A model generated the notes under the pieces. The model did no database searches and was not told where the DNA came from. It saw only the letters and a list, made by a program, of their open reading frames with translations. Below are positions 9,982 through 20,070 of a DNA stretch of 64,000 nucleotides, piece by piece. The stretch's first letter is position 1, and each line of letters opens with the position of its first letter. The position numbers and the translations under genes were made by a program. Origin of the DNA: Diplolepis rosae (taxonomy: Eukaryota > Arthropoda > Insecta > Hymenoptera > Diplolepididae); assembly GCA_030998225.1 (NCBI GenBank), contig JAPYXD010000259.1, positions 2,170,001 to 2,234,000 of the forward strand, read 5' to 3'.

Positions 9982-10355
9982 AGTACACCAAAAATATTCA
10001 AATTTTTTTCAATGTTGGAATTACTATTTTAATCATGTACGGATGAAAAAATTGGTCAGTTTCTAATTAAGATATTGGAATAGTTTTTAATACAACTTTT
10101 CTCCGTTATGTCGAAAAAATATATATTTTTGTAATAACGAAACTGTACAAATAGTAATAGCAATTAACGCAATTAGTAAGTTTTACAAAAACGTATTGGT
10201 AACATCTATTATAAGCTCGATACAATTTGAAAATGCATGAAAATAGTCCCGGCTACAAAACGGACCGACTAATCAGATTTTGTAAGTTTTACTAAAGATT
10301 TTAATCACTGCTAAAAAAAATGGGTAACCACGACTAATACTTTCTCTGAGTGTAA

Positions 10356-10500
10356 CAGTGATAATTTTAATCGAATAAAATAAAAAGAATCTGACCCTAT
10401 GCCAAAATAACGAGAAATGAACAAAAATTCTATGAATTTTGGGTCAATATAATAGCAGACATGTTATCAAACACGTCACTTTAAAATTATATAGAAGGTT
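10356..10500. repeat. Family V repeat with conserved hairpin
   Basis: Contains GACCCTATGCCAAAATAACG, TTTTGGGTCAATATAATAGC and the hairpin GACATGTTATCAAACACGTC. Related copies lie at 8615-8705, 46940-47025 and, in part, 28840-28875, 36065-36110 and 59455-59495. 10501-10660 is unassigned. Confidence 0.6.
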
Positions 10501-10660
10501 TAAACTCTAAAAATAAAAATATTAAAGGTAACGAATCCCCTCAAATGCTTCAGACTTTTCTTCCAATTTTCATATTCAAATGGCCATGAAAATGTTTAAA
10601 ATTCTTATTCGAATCAACATATAAAATCGAGTTTTAAACTCAAATAAAAAACCTGTTCTC

Positions 10661-11490
10661 CTTTTAATCCATGTAAGTCAGGTAGTGTGAAGAGTATAAG
10701 AAAAGCAATAAAGTGGCAGGTCTCTGTGGCAATAGAGCGTGTATCGGATATTTACCCCTCGAATTGGGTTCTTTTGTGCGGCCCTTCTTATGAGCCATAA
10801 GCACCAAGAGTTATGTTCGAGGCGTTTAGAGTTATAGGGGCATCACAGGGAATATAAGGAACGCCAGAAAAAGACGGCTTTAGTAGGTCAACAACAAAGT
10901 CGTTCTTTCCCTTGAAAGGTTACGCCGTTACGTCATCGCACCTCCCAGAGTGGCCGCGATACCTCCTCACCTCCCCTCACGTGATAAGACCCCACCCCAC
11001 CCCACCCCTTCCCTTTCCTTGCCTTGCCTTGCCTAGATAGGAATATGCTGTATATTTTACACTTGTATAAACTCCATATAGTATATAGTTGTGTATAGCA
11101 TATACATTCATAGAGGCTTAGCCACTTGATTCCTACGTGCGTACTTGACCACCTACCCAACCACCCACCTTTCAAACTATACAGAAACGATAGAGCGGCT
11201 TTTACTATATGGCAAGTTTCCACCGAGAATGGCAATCGAATTCAATAAGAGTTCTTTCTACGTATCTCTTATTCTTTATTTTGCTTTTTCCGCAAGCACT
11301 GTGGTTAAAGCGATATGCGGGTCTTGATAATATTATTTAATTATGTGCCCATTCCTGGGCTGCAAGCCAGTTTCGATCTAGCCGCGTGGTCGGGGTTATA
11401 TGCGTCGAGAGACATTATTTAGCATCAACCGTTACGACCACTTTTTCTAGCAGTCTCGCAAGGATTTTATTTAGAAGGAATGCAAATTGC
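10661..11490. other. Single-copy-looking island, higher GC
   Basis: This stretch shares nothing that I recognise with the rest of the window and is less AT-rich. It includes (CCCCA)n at about 10990-11008 and (CCTTG)n at about 11009-11033. Frames of 100 codons (minus, 10933-11235) and 60 codons (plus, 11145-11327) show no motif, and the first runs through the simple repeats. It could be non-coding flank or UTR of a host gene. I cannot assign a function. Confidence 0.4.
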
Positions 11491-11736
11491 TTATTTCTGG
11501 CATGACAACCTTTTTTTTGTCCAAAAGGAGTCCGAGGATTTGTTTGGATGGAGGATATTTGAAAGTTTTAAGTTCCGTGGATCTTGAAATGTTTAAGTTG
11601 GAAAGGTTACTGAAATTTAGAATCTGGAGGAAACTTTTTAATTTTATGGAATCGTTTATTTAGCGGTAGTTGCTTGACTCAACGAAATATTTTGCTTGAT
11701 CCAACTGAATTTTTGTCTTGCAAAAATTTTGCTTTG

Positions 11737-11868
11737 TTTAGATTTTTTTAAATTTGGTAAGAAGCGATAAGAAAAAAAGTTGGGTCAAAAATAAAATTTA
11801 TTAATAAAGTTATTTTTCTGTGTCTAATTTTCGTCTGAAGGTCTAATTTTCGTAAATGAAAACTACCT
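11737..11868. mobile_element. Family C right-end fragment
   Basis: Matches the right arm end of the full family C element at 24743-25417: AAAAAAAGTTGGGTCAAAAA through GTCTAATTTTCG and GAAAACTACCTTAA. Slightly scrambled in the middle, where CTAATTTTCGT occurs twice. Confidence 0.7.
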
Positions 11869-12486
11869 TAATTTGTTAAAGAACCTTTATTTGAATAAAA
11901 ATACGATTTGGTTATTATTCTAAAATACAGATACTTAAAAATGTTTGGTTAATGCTATGAAAAAATGGTTGGTTCAACCAAATAATTTACGTATCAAATA
12001 GTTGACTAAATTTTTGGTTGATTCAACCAAAGATTTATTTATTCTGATTTGGTTGAACGAAATAAATATTTTAATTAATTCAATTAAATTTTGTTTGTTT
12101 TAGTTATAAGCCTTGGTTTTTTAAAATAAATAAATTCATTATTATTTGTTAGAAAAGATACGCAAATACATAATTACTTATTTCTGACATGACAACCTTT
12201 TTTTCAAAAGGAGTCCAAGGATTTGGTTGTATGGAGAATATTTTAAAGTTTTAATTTCCGTGGATCTTGAAATGTTTAAGTTGGAAAGGTTACTGAAATT
12301 TAGAATCTGGAGGAAACTTTTTAATTTTATGGAATTGTTTATTTAGCGGTAGTTGCTTGACTCAACGAAATATTTTGCTTGATCCAACTGAATTTTTGTC
12401 TTGCAAAAATTTTGCTTTGTTTAGATTAGTTGTTTAATATTCAGTAGTGTATTATTCATTTTGGAAAATTTTTCGAGTATTCGATT

Positions 12487-12995
12487 TAAGGTAGTTGATC
12501 CACGAAAATTAGACCTGAGGCAAAAATAAATAATTTTGCTTTCAAGAATTAGTGATCCTCCGATAATGTAGGCAGTGACAAAACTTTCAAACTCACCTAA
12601 TTAATTTTAAAGCAATAATATTATTGAAGGGCTATTTTGGAAGAGAAAAGATTAATTTCTATGAAAAGAATTTGAAATACAGAAAAATAATTTTATTAAT
12701 AAATTTGATTATTGCCCCAACTTTTTTTCTTATCGCTTCTTACAAAATTTTAAAAAATTATGCGATTTTAATAAATTACAAATCACTTTTTCAAGAAAAA
12801 GATTCCCTACAAATTAACCATTTCCAATTTTCGGAAATGAATAAATTATTGTCAAATTCAGCAATTTGTTTATACAAATTTCGTTTTAGAAAATGTTTTT
12901 TTAATGGTTTCAGCCATTACAGAATTTATTTTTAAAAATCAGAAACGGTGAAGTTGTGGGAAATCTTTTCTCTGAAAAAATGATTCATGCTTTAT
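12487..12995. mobile_element. Family C left and centre, interrupted by 65 bp
   Basis: Begins TTAAGGTAGTTGATCCACG and follows the full element to the start of the right arm. A 65 bp unrelated segment (about 12547-12611) interrupts it. The 103-codon plus frame at 12624-12935 is the same frame open in several other copies. It is probably not a gene. Confidence 0.75.
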
Positions 12996-13191
12996 TAGTA
13001 ATTTATTTATTACGATTTGATTGAGTGAAATAAATATATCTTAATTAATTCAAATAAATTTTGTTTCATTCAGCTATAAGCCTTGGTTTTTTAAAATAAA
13101 TAATTTGGTTAGATCAAATATTTTTTTTTGGTGCGTGTATTCATTATTAGTTGTTAGAAAAGATACGCAAATACATAATTGCTTATTTCTG

Positions 13192-13411
13192 CTCTCTAAA
13201 TTTGAATCAGTTAAAATCTACTGATTATCAGTGAAATTTGACTGATTCAAATAGCTAAAAAAAGGTTACTGTAAATCAGTCAAATTTCACTGATTATTTC
13301 AGTGAAAATGAACTGATTTAACAGTGAAAAATATTTTTTCACTGATGAATCAGTGAAAAGGCAAATCACTGATTCAATCAGTGAAAATTTGACTGATTAA
13401 GATTTAGAGAG
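13192..13411. mobile_element. Element D1, TGATTCAGT-word MITE, TG target duplication
   Basis: The ends are CTCTCTAAATTTGAATCAG and its reverse complement ending TTTAGAGAG. The interior is almost entirely repeats of ACTGATT/AATCAGT on both strands. TG flanks both sides (13190-13191, 13412-13413). The empty site TTTCTGGCATGACAACC is present at 11491-11507, confirming a 2 bp duplication. Confidence 0.9.
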
Positions 13412-13639
13412 TGGCATGACAACCTTTTTTTCAAAAGGAGTCCGAGGATTTGTTTGAATGGAGAATATTTGAAAGTTTTAAGTTCCGTGGATCTTGAAAT
13501 GTTTAAGTTGGAAAGGTTACTGAAATTTGGAATCTGGAGGAAACTTTTTAATTTTATGGAATCGTTTATTTAGCGGTAGTTGCTTGACTCAAGGAAATAT
13601 TTTGCTTCATCCAACTGAATTTTTGTCTTGCAAAAGTTT

Positions 13640-13865
13640 TGTTTTGTTTAGATTTTTTAAAATTTAGTAAGAAGCGTTAAGAAAAAAAGTTGGGTCAAAA
13701 ATAAAATTTATTAATAAAGTTATTTTTCTGTGTTTCAAATTTTTTTCCTGTAAAATAATCTTTTCTCTTTCAAAACAACCCTTCAATAATGATATTGCTA
13801 TTCTTGAATACAAAATGATCTATTTTTGCCTCAGGTATAATTTTCGTGGATGAAAACTAGCTTAA
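13640..13865. mobile_element. Family C right-arm fragment
   Basis: Same right arm as at 11737-11868 but longer, ending GAAAACTAGCTTAA. It follows the third array head directly, so family C halves are part of the array units rather than independent new insertions. Confidence 0.7.
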
Positions 13866-14032
13866 TTAATTTGTTAAAGAACCTTTATTTGAATAAAAAT
13901 ATAATTTGGTTATTATTCTAAAATACAGGTACTTAAAAATGTTTGGTTAATGCTATAAAAAAATGGTTGGTTCAATCAAATAATTTACGTATCAAGTAGT
14001 TGACTAACTTTTTGGTTAATTCAACCAAAGAT

Positions 14033-14153
14033 TTTTACATTCTCATCATGGATGAGAAGGTATTGGTTTTATGTGAAAAATGACTTTCGAAATTTTCATC
14101 AAATCTTTACGTTCTGAGACCCCCTGAGTCAGAAAAAATGGTTTTTACGAACG

Positions 14154-14184
<31 letters not shown>

Positions 14185-15499
14185 AGTAGGTCGTGTGCGG
14201 CATAACTCTCGATAGAATTATCAGATTGAATTGAGCTTTGGTACACTTTATCGGAACCGAAAAAGTAAGGACAAGTTCGTTAACCAGCCACATCCAATCA
14301 AAATTGAGGGGTTGAGCACTACTTTTGTGTTTTTGAAAATAATTTTTTGAAAAAATCAAAAATTTCAATACCGGTTTTAGATAGTGCTCATAAATCTCTA
14401 AAAATTATCCTGATAACACTTTTTGATTAAATCAAAATTAGAAATGTTACAGCATATCCAAATTCGAAAACAGTCAATATCAAAATTCCATTTTCCAGGT
14501 AAATTATACGAGATACGAAAAAACGTTATGATACAATATTATTTTCTACATAAAGTCCTACAAATTTGAATTGTAACATTTTTTTCATAAGATGCATATT
14601 TTTCTTTTTAATTCAAAAAAACAATATTGAAATTCCAAAATTCAATTTTTTAACAATAATATGTAAAATACGAAAAAAACGTAAGAATACAATGTTGTTA
14701 GTTTCAAAAAGATCTACAAGTTTTGTCTCACACAGTTTCTGATAAAAGATATATTTTTCGTTTCAATTCCAAAAAATATGATTAAAATTCAAAAATTCCA
14801 TTTCTTAGACAAAATATGTGAGATACAAAAAAAACTTTGAGATGAAAAATTGTTTGGCTAAATAAGGTCTACACATTCTTATCGAGAAATTTCTCGACAG
14901 GATGTATATTTTAATTTTTTGATTTTTAATATTGAAAAAATTCGATTTGTTTCACCAAAATATGTGAGATACGAAATAAGGGTTGTTCTGCAAAATCGTT
15001 TCCTTAAATAAAGTCTACGATTGTTTTTCCTTTTTGAGATATTTGGAAGAAAATAAATTTATCAATAATCATGTAATTTATTAAAAAGTTACAAAAATGC
15101 ATACAGAAAATCGAGCGCGAAGCGCGAGTGTCATGATGAGAATGTGTTCCTTAAGGCCGATAGAGCCTTAAGTAAATTGAATTTCCTGTTCCACTTAAAT
15201 TCAAAAAGAAATAGTGTGACTTTGAGAAAATGACTAATTTACATCATCTTTAATATCATTAAATTGGTTTGAGCTTCAGTATTAAATTATAAGAAATAAA
15301 CTTAAATGTATGCGAAGAGCACAAGACCGAGCGCGAAGCGCGAGGTCCAGAAAGAACGGAGCGCGCAGCGCGGCGATCGAGTATTACGGAGCGCGATGCG
15401 CGACGATCGAATCGCGCGCCCTAGGCGCGCTCAAATTTGCGAGCTGCGCGCGAAGCGCGCAATGAGAATGTGCCCGCTAAACGGGCAGATTTTTTTATT
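14033..15499 (-). repeat. Family A copy 3 (reverse orientation, near full length)
   Basis: Starts ACATTCTCATCATGGATGAG and ends with the GC-rich hairpin block (15320-15470), AATGAGAATGT, then the hairpin GCCCGCTAAACGGGC and a T-run. The sequence at either side joins to give CAACCAAAGATTT...GATTTGG, found uninterrupted at 12019-12053, so this copy inserted into an array unit. Frames at 14129-14368 (minus) and 15306-15512 (plus) are shadows. Confidence 0.85.
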
Positions 15500-15667
15500 A
15501 GGATTTGGTTGATTGAAATAAATATTTTAAATTATTCAAATAAATTTTTTTTCATTCAGCTATAAGTCTTGGTTTTTTAAAATAAATAGTTTGGTTAGAT
15601 CAAATATTTTTTTTTGGTGCGTGTATTCATCATTAGTTGTTAGAAAAGATACGCAAATACATAATTG

Positions 15668-15864
15668 CACTGAGAAAACAGTTTTGTCAAATCAACAAAA
15701 ATATTTTGTTAGTATTTAGCTAACAAAATTCTTTTGTTGTGCCAACAAAAAATTTTGCTATATCAATCAAATTTTGTTACTCAAACAAAATGTTTTGTTA
15801 TGACAACAAAATGTTTTGTCAGGACAACATAAAAAGTTTTATTGTATAAATTTTTTCCTCAGTG
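15668..15864. mobile_element. Element E1, CAACAAAA-word MITE, TG target duplication
   Basis: 197 bp with ends CACTGAGAAAACAGTTTTGT and ...TTTTTTCCTCAGTG. The interior is built from CAACAAAA/TTTTGTTG words. TG at 15666-15667 and 15865-15866, with the empty site ATAATTGCTTATTTCTG at 13176-13192. A second 197 bp copy lies at 59759-59955. Confidence 0.9.
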
Positions 15865-16110
15865 TGCTTATTTCTGACATGACAACCTTTTTGTCCGAGG
15901 ATTTGTTTGGATGGAGGATATTTGAAAGTTTGAAGTTCCGTGGATCTTGAAAAGTTTAAGTTGGAAAGGTTACTGAAATTTAGAATCTGGAAGCAACTTT
16001 TTAACTTTATGAAATCGTTTATTTAGCGGTAATTGCTTGACTCAACGAAATATTTTGCTTGGTCTAACTAATTTTTTACTAAAGGGAGCAAAAGTTTTGT
16101 TTTGTTTTTG

Positions 16111-16985
16111 GGGGAATCGATTTAATAAATTTTTTAAAGAGCCTTTATTTGAGTAAAAATAAAATGTGAGATACAAAAAAAACGTTTAGATGGAAAATTG
16201 TTTGCCTAAATGAGGTCTACAAATTCTCATTAAGACATTTCGGGACAGGAGGTATATTTTATGTTTTGATTTTTAATATTAAAAAAATTTATGATGAGAA
16301 TGTAAAAAGTTCAATTTCATAAAATATTTTGGAAATTTTCATTCCATTATTAAAAACAAAATTTGCAATCACACATTCTTTAATAAGATGTATATTTTTT
16401 GTCTTAATAAAAAAAGTACTTTTGAAAATCAAAAATTCGATTTTTGAACCAAAATATGCGGCATATGGAAAAAACATCACAATGCAAAATTTTCTACTGA
16501 AAAGAGTTATACAAATTTGAATTCACACATTTTTTGATCAAATGTATATTTTTTCTTCTCATTAAAAAAAAAACACTTTTGAAAATCAAAAATTTGATTT
16601 TTAAACCAAAATATGTGAAATATGGAAGAAACTTCAGAGTACGAAGTTATTTGCTTGAAAATATTTTTATTACACGAAAATCAATATAGGCTTTTATTGA
16701 TTTTTACATCCTCATCATATGAGAAGGTATTGGTTTCATGTGAAAAATCAATTTCAAAATTTTCATGAAATCTTTATGTTTTGAGACCCCCTGAGTCAGA
16801 AAAACAGTTTTTACGAAAATGTCTGTCGGTCTGCCCGGTTTCTGTAGACACGATAACTCTCGATAGAATTATCGGATTGGAATGAAATTTGGCACAACTT
16901 CTGAGGGCCCGAAAAGAAAAAAAGTTCGTTAACTAGCCATTTTTAATCGATAGTTCTGGTGTTATCCATAAAAAACGTTTTTGTA
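16111..16985 (-). repeat. Fragments of family A and relatives
   Basis: 16145-16290 is the CAAAATATGTGAGATAC-type subrepeat block ending ATGATGAGAATGTAAAAA. 16291-16700 is a diverged run of the same subrepeats. 16700-16985 is the family A terminus with CATATGAGAAGGTATTGG, GACCCCCTGAGTCAG and TCTCGATAGAATTATCGGA but no expanded ACAG tract. Overlapping frames at 16289-16520 on both strands are shadows. Confidence 0.6.
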
Positions 16986-17357
16986 CACGGAGAAAAACGG
17001 AGGGTTGAAGTTAGAGGTTCAAAATTTTGAGAATCAGACCGACCCTCTAGATTATCAAATAGTCCTTCCATAATTTTATGAACATAATCAAGGAGACTCT
17101 CGATTTTTGATCAGCTTGATTACCACAGAGAAACAGTCACTATCAAGATAATCAAATCGATCCTCTGGGATGATCAAGTTAAATATCTTGTTTTAAATTT
17201 TCATTTCGACCCTCGAGGATGATCAAATCGATTATTTTTTTCTGACCCTCTACAGATGATCAGTTTGATTATCTAGAAGGCTGTCCTATAGTCGATCATC
17301 ATATTTGGTCAACCTGACCCTCTAGATATTCAGGCTGACCCTCCATTTTTCTCCGTG
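16986..17357. mobile_element. Element I, GATCAAATCGA/GACCCTC-word element, TA target duplication
   Basis: The ends are CACGGAGAAAAACGGAGGGT and CCCTCCATTTTTCTCCGTG. The interior repeats GATCAAATCGAT-like and GACCCTCTAGA-like words in both orientations. TA flanks at 16984-16985 and 17358-17359. No coding capacity. Confidence 0.85.
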
Positions 17358-17490
17358 TACAAATAAAAAATTCCATTTTCCCGCTACAATATACGAGATA
17401 CGGCAAAAATGTTAAGAAACAAAATTATTTATTTGAAAGATATTTACACATTTCCTGGTGACCATTTTTTCATAGGAGTGATATTTCTTA

Positions 17491-17850
17491 GGTAAATGAA
17501 GTTCGCAACGTTGCTGTAGCAACGAAAAAGTAAAATTCCAAGTTTGCCAAAAAGAAAACGGTTCTAGTCGTTCAAATCTATTTTAATCAAGTCTAAATGG
17601 CAATATAACACGAAAACAACCCTTCCGCATGCATTTCATCCCTTGAATACCGAGAAACGTAAAAAAAAACAAAAAACCGAACTAAGCTCGATACCTAAAA
17701 TTTTAGGACTGATTATTGTAGCATTTAGTGCCAATTAATTAGGAAAAAATTTTCATCCCCAAACCTAGCGGGGATGTTTGTTGTTTTCAACCCCAAATAC
17801 CCAAAAATTACTTTTTCGTTGCTACAGCAATGTTGCGAACTTCATTTACC
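17491..17850. mobile_element. 360 bp MITE with about 42 bp TIRs, TTA target duplication
   Basis: The left end GGTAAATGAAGTTCGCAACG continues GTTGCTGTAGCAACG. The right end is its reverse complement with one change. TTA flanks at 17488-17490 and 17851-17853. The TIR itself carries an inner hairpin, GTTGCTGTAGCAAC. The interior has CCCCGCTAGGTTTGGGG-like GC clusters. 17358-17487 and 17854-18130 are AT-rich with family A-like subrepeats. Confidence 0.85.
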
Positions 17851-18149
17851 TTATTTCTTGTTTATTTATGAAAAATGTTATTAAAAATAGAAACTATTAG
17901 TTTCCGAAAAAAAACTATACGAGATACGAAAAAAATATCGGCGAAAAAATTCCAAGATGATATACAAATTTACTTCATCAGACTATTTTTTAATCGGACA
18001 CGTAGTTTACGTTTTAATTGTAAATAACGTCATAAAAAATGAAAAATTCTATTTTGCATCAAATCTATGCGAGATACGAAAAAAATGTATTTTTCAAAGT
18101 CGAAGTAATTTTGGGAAAATTTGAATCACGCTACGCGCAGATTTTTTTA

Positions 18150-18810
18150 ATATTTGAAATTTCATATCCTATGTGCAAACCATTGGGCTGGAATTTGTGA
18201 AGTCTTGTATGACAAATTTTTTTTTTTATTTCTATTTTCGTCGTATGATCTTCAAATTGATCAAAAATATGCAGATTAGTGATTTTTGACAAAAACATTT
18301 TTTATTGTGGAAAAAAATTTTAATGTTTGACCAAAGGAAGCTATTTATGGACGAACTTGTTGAATTATCTTGTTAATTAAAAAAGATACATATATATGAA
18401 TATCGGGTTTTGATTGCAGTCACATAGTACTACAATAAAAAGAATATAAATTGAAAATTGAGTTTGCGGATTGAAACCAAAATTAGCAAAGTTTGACCAA
18501 AGAAAGCCATTTATGGACGAACTTGTTGAATTATCTCGTAAACGAAAAAAGAGACATATATATGGGCTTCAGTTTTCGATTATAGTCACATAGTGCTACG
18601 ATAAAAAAAATATAATTCAAAAATTACAATTTTTTTCCACAATAAATAATGTTATTTTTGTCAAAAATCACAAATCTGCATATTTTTTATCGTTTTCCAT
18701 ATCATACGAAAAAAAAAAGAAAATTTGTCACACAAGACCTCACAAACTTCAGCCCAATATGCAAACTTAATACAGCAATTTTTAACAGTATACCATCATA
18801 TAATATAATT
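18150..18810. mobile_element. Inverted-repeat element with an internal direct duplication
   Basis: Arms at about 18172-18330 and 18620-18770 are reverse complements (CTTGTATGACAAATTTT, GATTTTTGACAAAAACAT). Between them a 135 bp unit (GTTTGACCAAAGGAAGC...CATAGTACTACAATAAAA) is present twice in direct orientation, at 18327-18462 and 18492-18625, about 85-90 percent alike. The right arm and its flank TTAATACAGCAATTTTTAAC recur at 24040-24145. A diverged piece sits in family C at 62166-62455. Confidence 0.7.
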
Positions 18811-18934
18811 TAAGTCTAAGTTTTGTGGATGAAAACTACCTTAACTTCTTTTTAGTAAAATTTTTGGTAAAAATTGAAAAACTTGTTGATAATTACGGAT
18901 AACTGTAAAAATGTTTGCAAAATTTTCACTTAAG
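18811..18934. repeat. Family C end and left border of family K, shared with 40895-41013
   Basis: TTAAGTCTAAGTTTTGTGGATGAAAACTACCTTAA is a family C right end; the next 90 bp through TTTTCACTTAAG match 40922-41014 almost exactly. At 40.9 kb that sequence continues without a break into GGGGGGAGATACC. Here it is broken by element J. Confidence 0.7.
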
Positions 18935-19241
18935 CACGCAGAGAAAAGATCAGTAAATTTTGCAGGAAGTTCGGTACTTATTTGGACAACATGACTTTTC
19001 AGTAAATTTCACCAGAAGTTGAGTTCAATTAACAGATTTTCTGTACGTTTCACTCAGCGTCCAGTAAAATCTACTGAATACGAAAAAATCCGAGTTAAGT
19101 TGATTGTACTGTACGTTAAGTGAATTGTACAGAAAATCTGTTGATTGAACTCAACTTCTTGTAAAATTTACTAAAAAGTCATGTTGTCTAAATAAGTACC
19201 GAACTTCCTGTATTAAATTTTATTGATCTTTTTTCTGCGTG
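18935..19241. mobile_element. Element J, palindromic, AG target duplication
   Basis: The ends are CACGCAGAGAAAAGATCAGT and its counterpart ending TGATCTTTTTTCTGCGTG. Long arms carry CAGTAAATTTTAC-like words plus GAAGTTCGGTACTTATTTGG on both sides. AG flanks at 18933-18934 and 19242-19243. The empty site TTTTCACTTAAGGGGGGAGA is present at 41003-41021. Confidence 0.9.
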
Positions 19242-20070
19242 AGGGGGGAGATACCCGTGTAGAAATTGCCCTATCTTTCCTTATTTCAAGTTGGGTTCTA
19301 GTGGGGCCCGGACTAGAATTTCCTCATCTAGAAAAAACTGGTAGGGGCCCTGTTAGCACCTGATTAGTATTTCTAGTCCAGAAAAAACTGATAGGGGCCC
19401 TGTCAGGTTCTAGTCAGGAATTCCTTGTTTCGCTTAAGTATGGAAAATCTATTTGTATCTGGCGGGGCCCCGACTAGAGAATCCCTATTTGTAATATTTG
19501 TGGTTAAGGTTAGGTCCAGTAGATACAACATAACCTTTATTCTTTGTTCCCATTAAAATTTGATCTTATCTGAGAAAAATGGAGATTTTCTGAACACGGT
19601 CTTGGATAAGATCAATACTTAAGAGGAAGCAACAACATTTAAGAAAACTTTTTCATAATTTTAACTTGAATTCGCATGTAATTATAATAATTATATGCGA
19701 GCACGTGCGTGTATGTGTGTGTATCTTATTGTGTCAAGGTAATAACAATAACTAAACATGTAGTTCAATTAACATGGGGTAAATAGTAAAATCAATTGAA
19801 GCTTTCATAATAAACATAAGCGGTAGAAGTTAATACATAAGAGTAGTTAGAAAAACAAACTATTAATAAGTAAATAAGTGTACTATTTTTTTAATAGTAC
19901 TTCATTAGTTGGAATTACTTATTGCGAACTTTAATGCATAATTTCGTTATGCGATAATTTTCTTGATTCAAAAGTTTCATCATATTTTTGGAATTGAAAA
20001 AACTCAAATTTTTTAGATTCTGAACATACGTTGATTTTACTCTTGAAAACAAAAATGAAAGGAATCATAA

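Larger units (their letters stand above)
8844..10352. mobile_element. TIR element W (about 1.5 kb) with nested insertions, TA target duplication
   Basis: The left end CACTGTGAGAAATCCTATTA and the right end CACGACTAATACTTTCTCTGAGTG (read as its reverse complement) match as imperfect TIRs and are flanked by TA at 8842-8843 and 10353-10354. Related GTAAGTTTTAC/GTAAAACTTAC words occur near both ends. The interior holds a truncated tRNA-SINE, a 253 bp TIR element, a satellite monomer and a hammerhead motif. The 100-codon minus and 76-codon plus frames around 9000-9325 cross these joins and are not genes. Confidence 0.6.
11497..16110 (+). repeat. Tandem array of about 0.69 kb units split by later insertions
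   Basis: The same 245 bp head (CATGACAACCTTTTTT through TTTGTCTTGCAAAA) occurs at 11497, 12184, 13413 and 15866 in the same orientation. Each is preceded by GATACGCAAATACATAATT except the first. Unit spacings are 687, 1229 and 2453 bp. The increases are explained by a family C half and element D1 in unit 2, and by family A copy 3 plus element E1 in unit 3. Between heads are AATCAACCAAA-type words. Comparing units gives empty sites for D1, E1 and A3. Confidence 0.8.

Noticed and set aside
15470..15499. Bacterial intrinsic terminator (GC hairpin and T run)
   Set aside because: It is the repeated end of family A in animal DNA with no bacterial gene near it.
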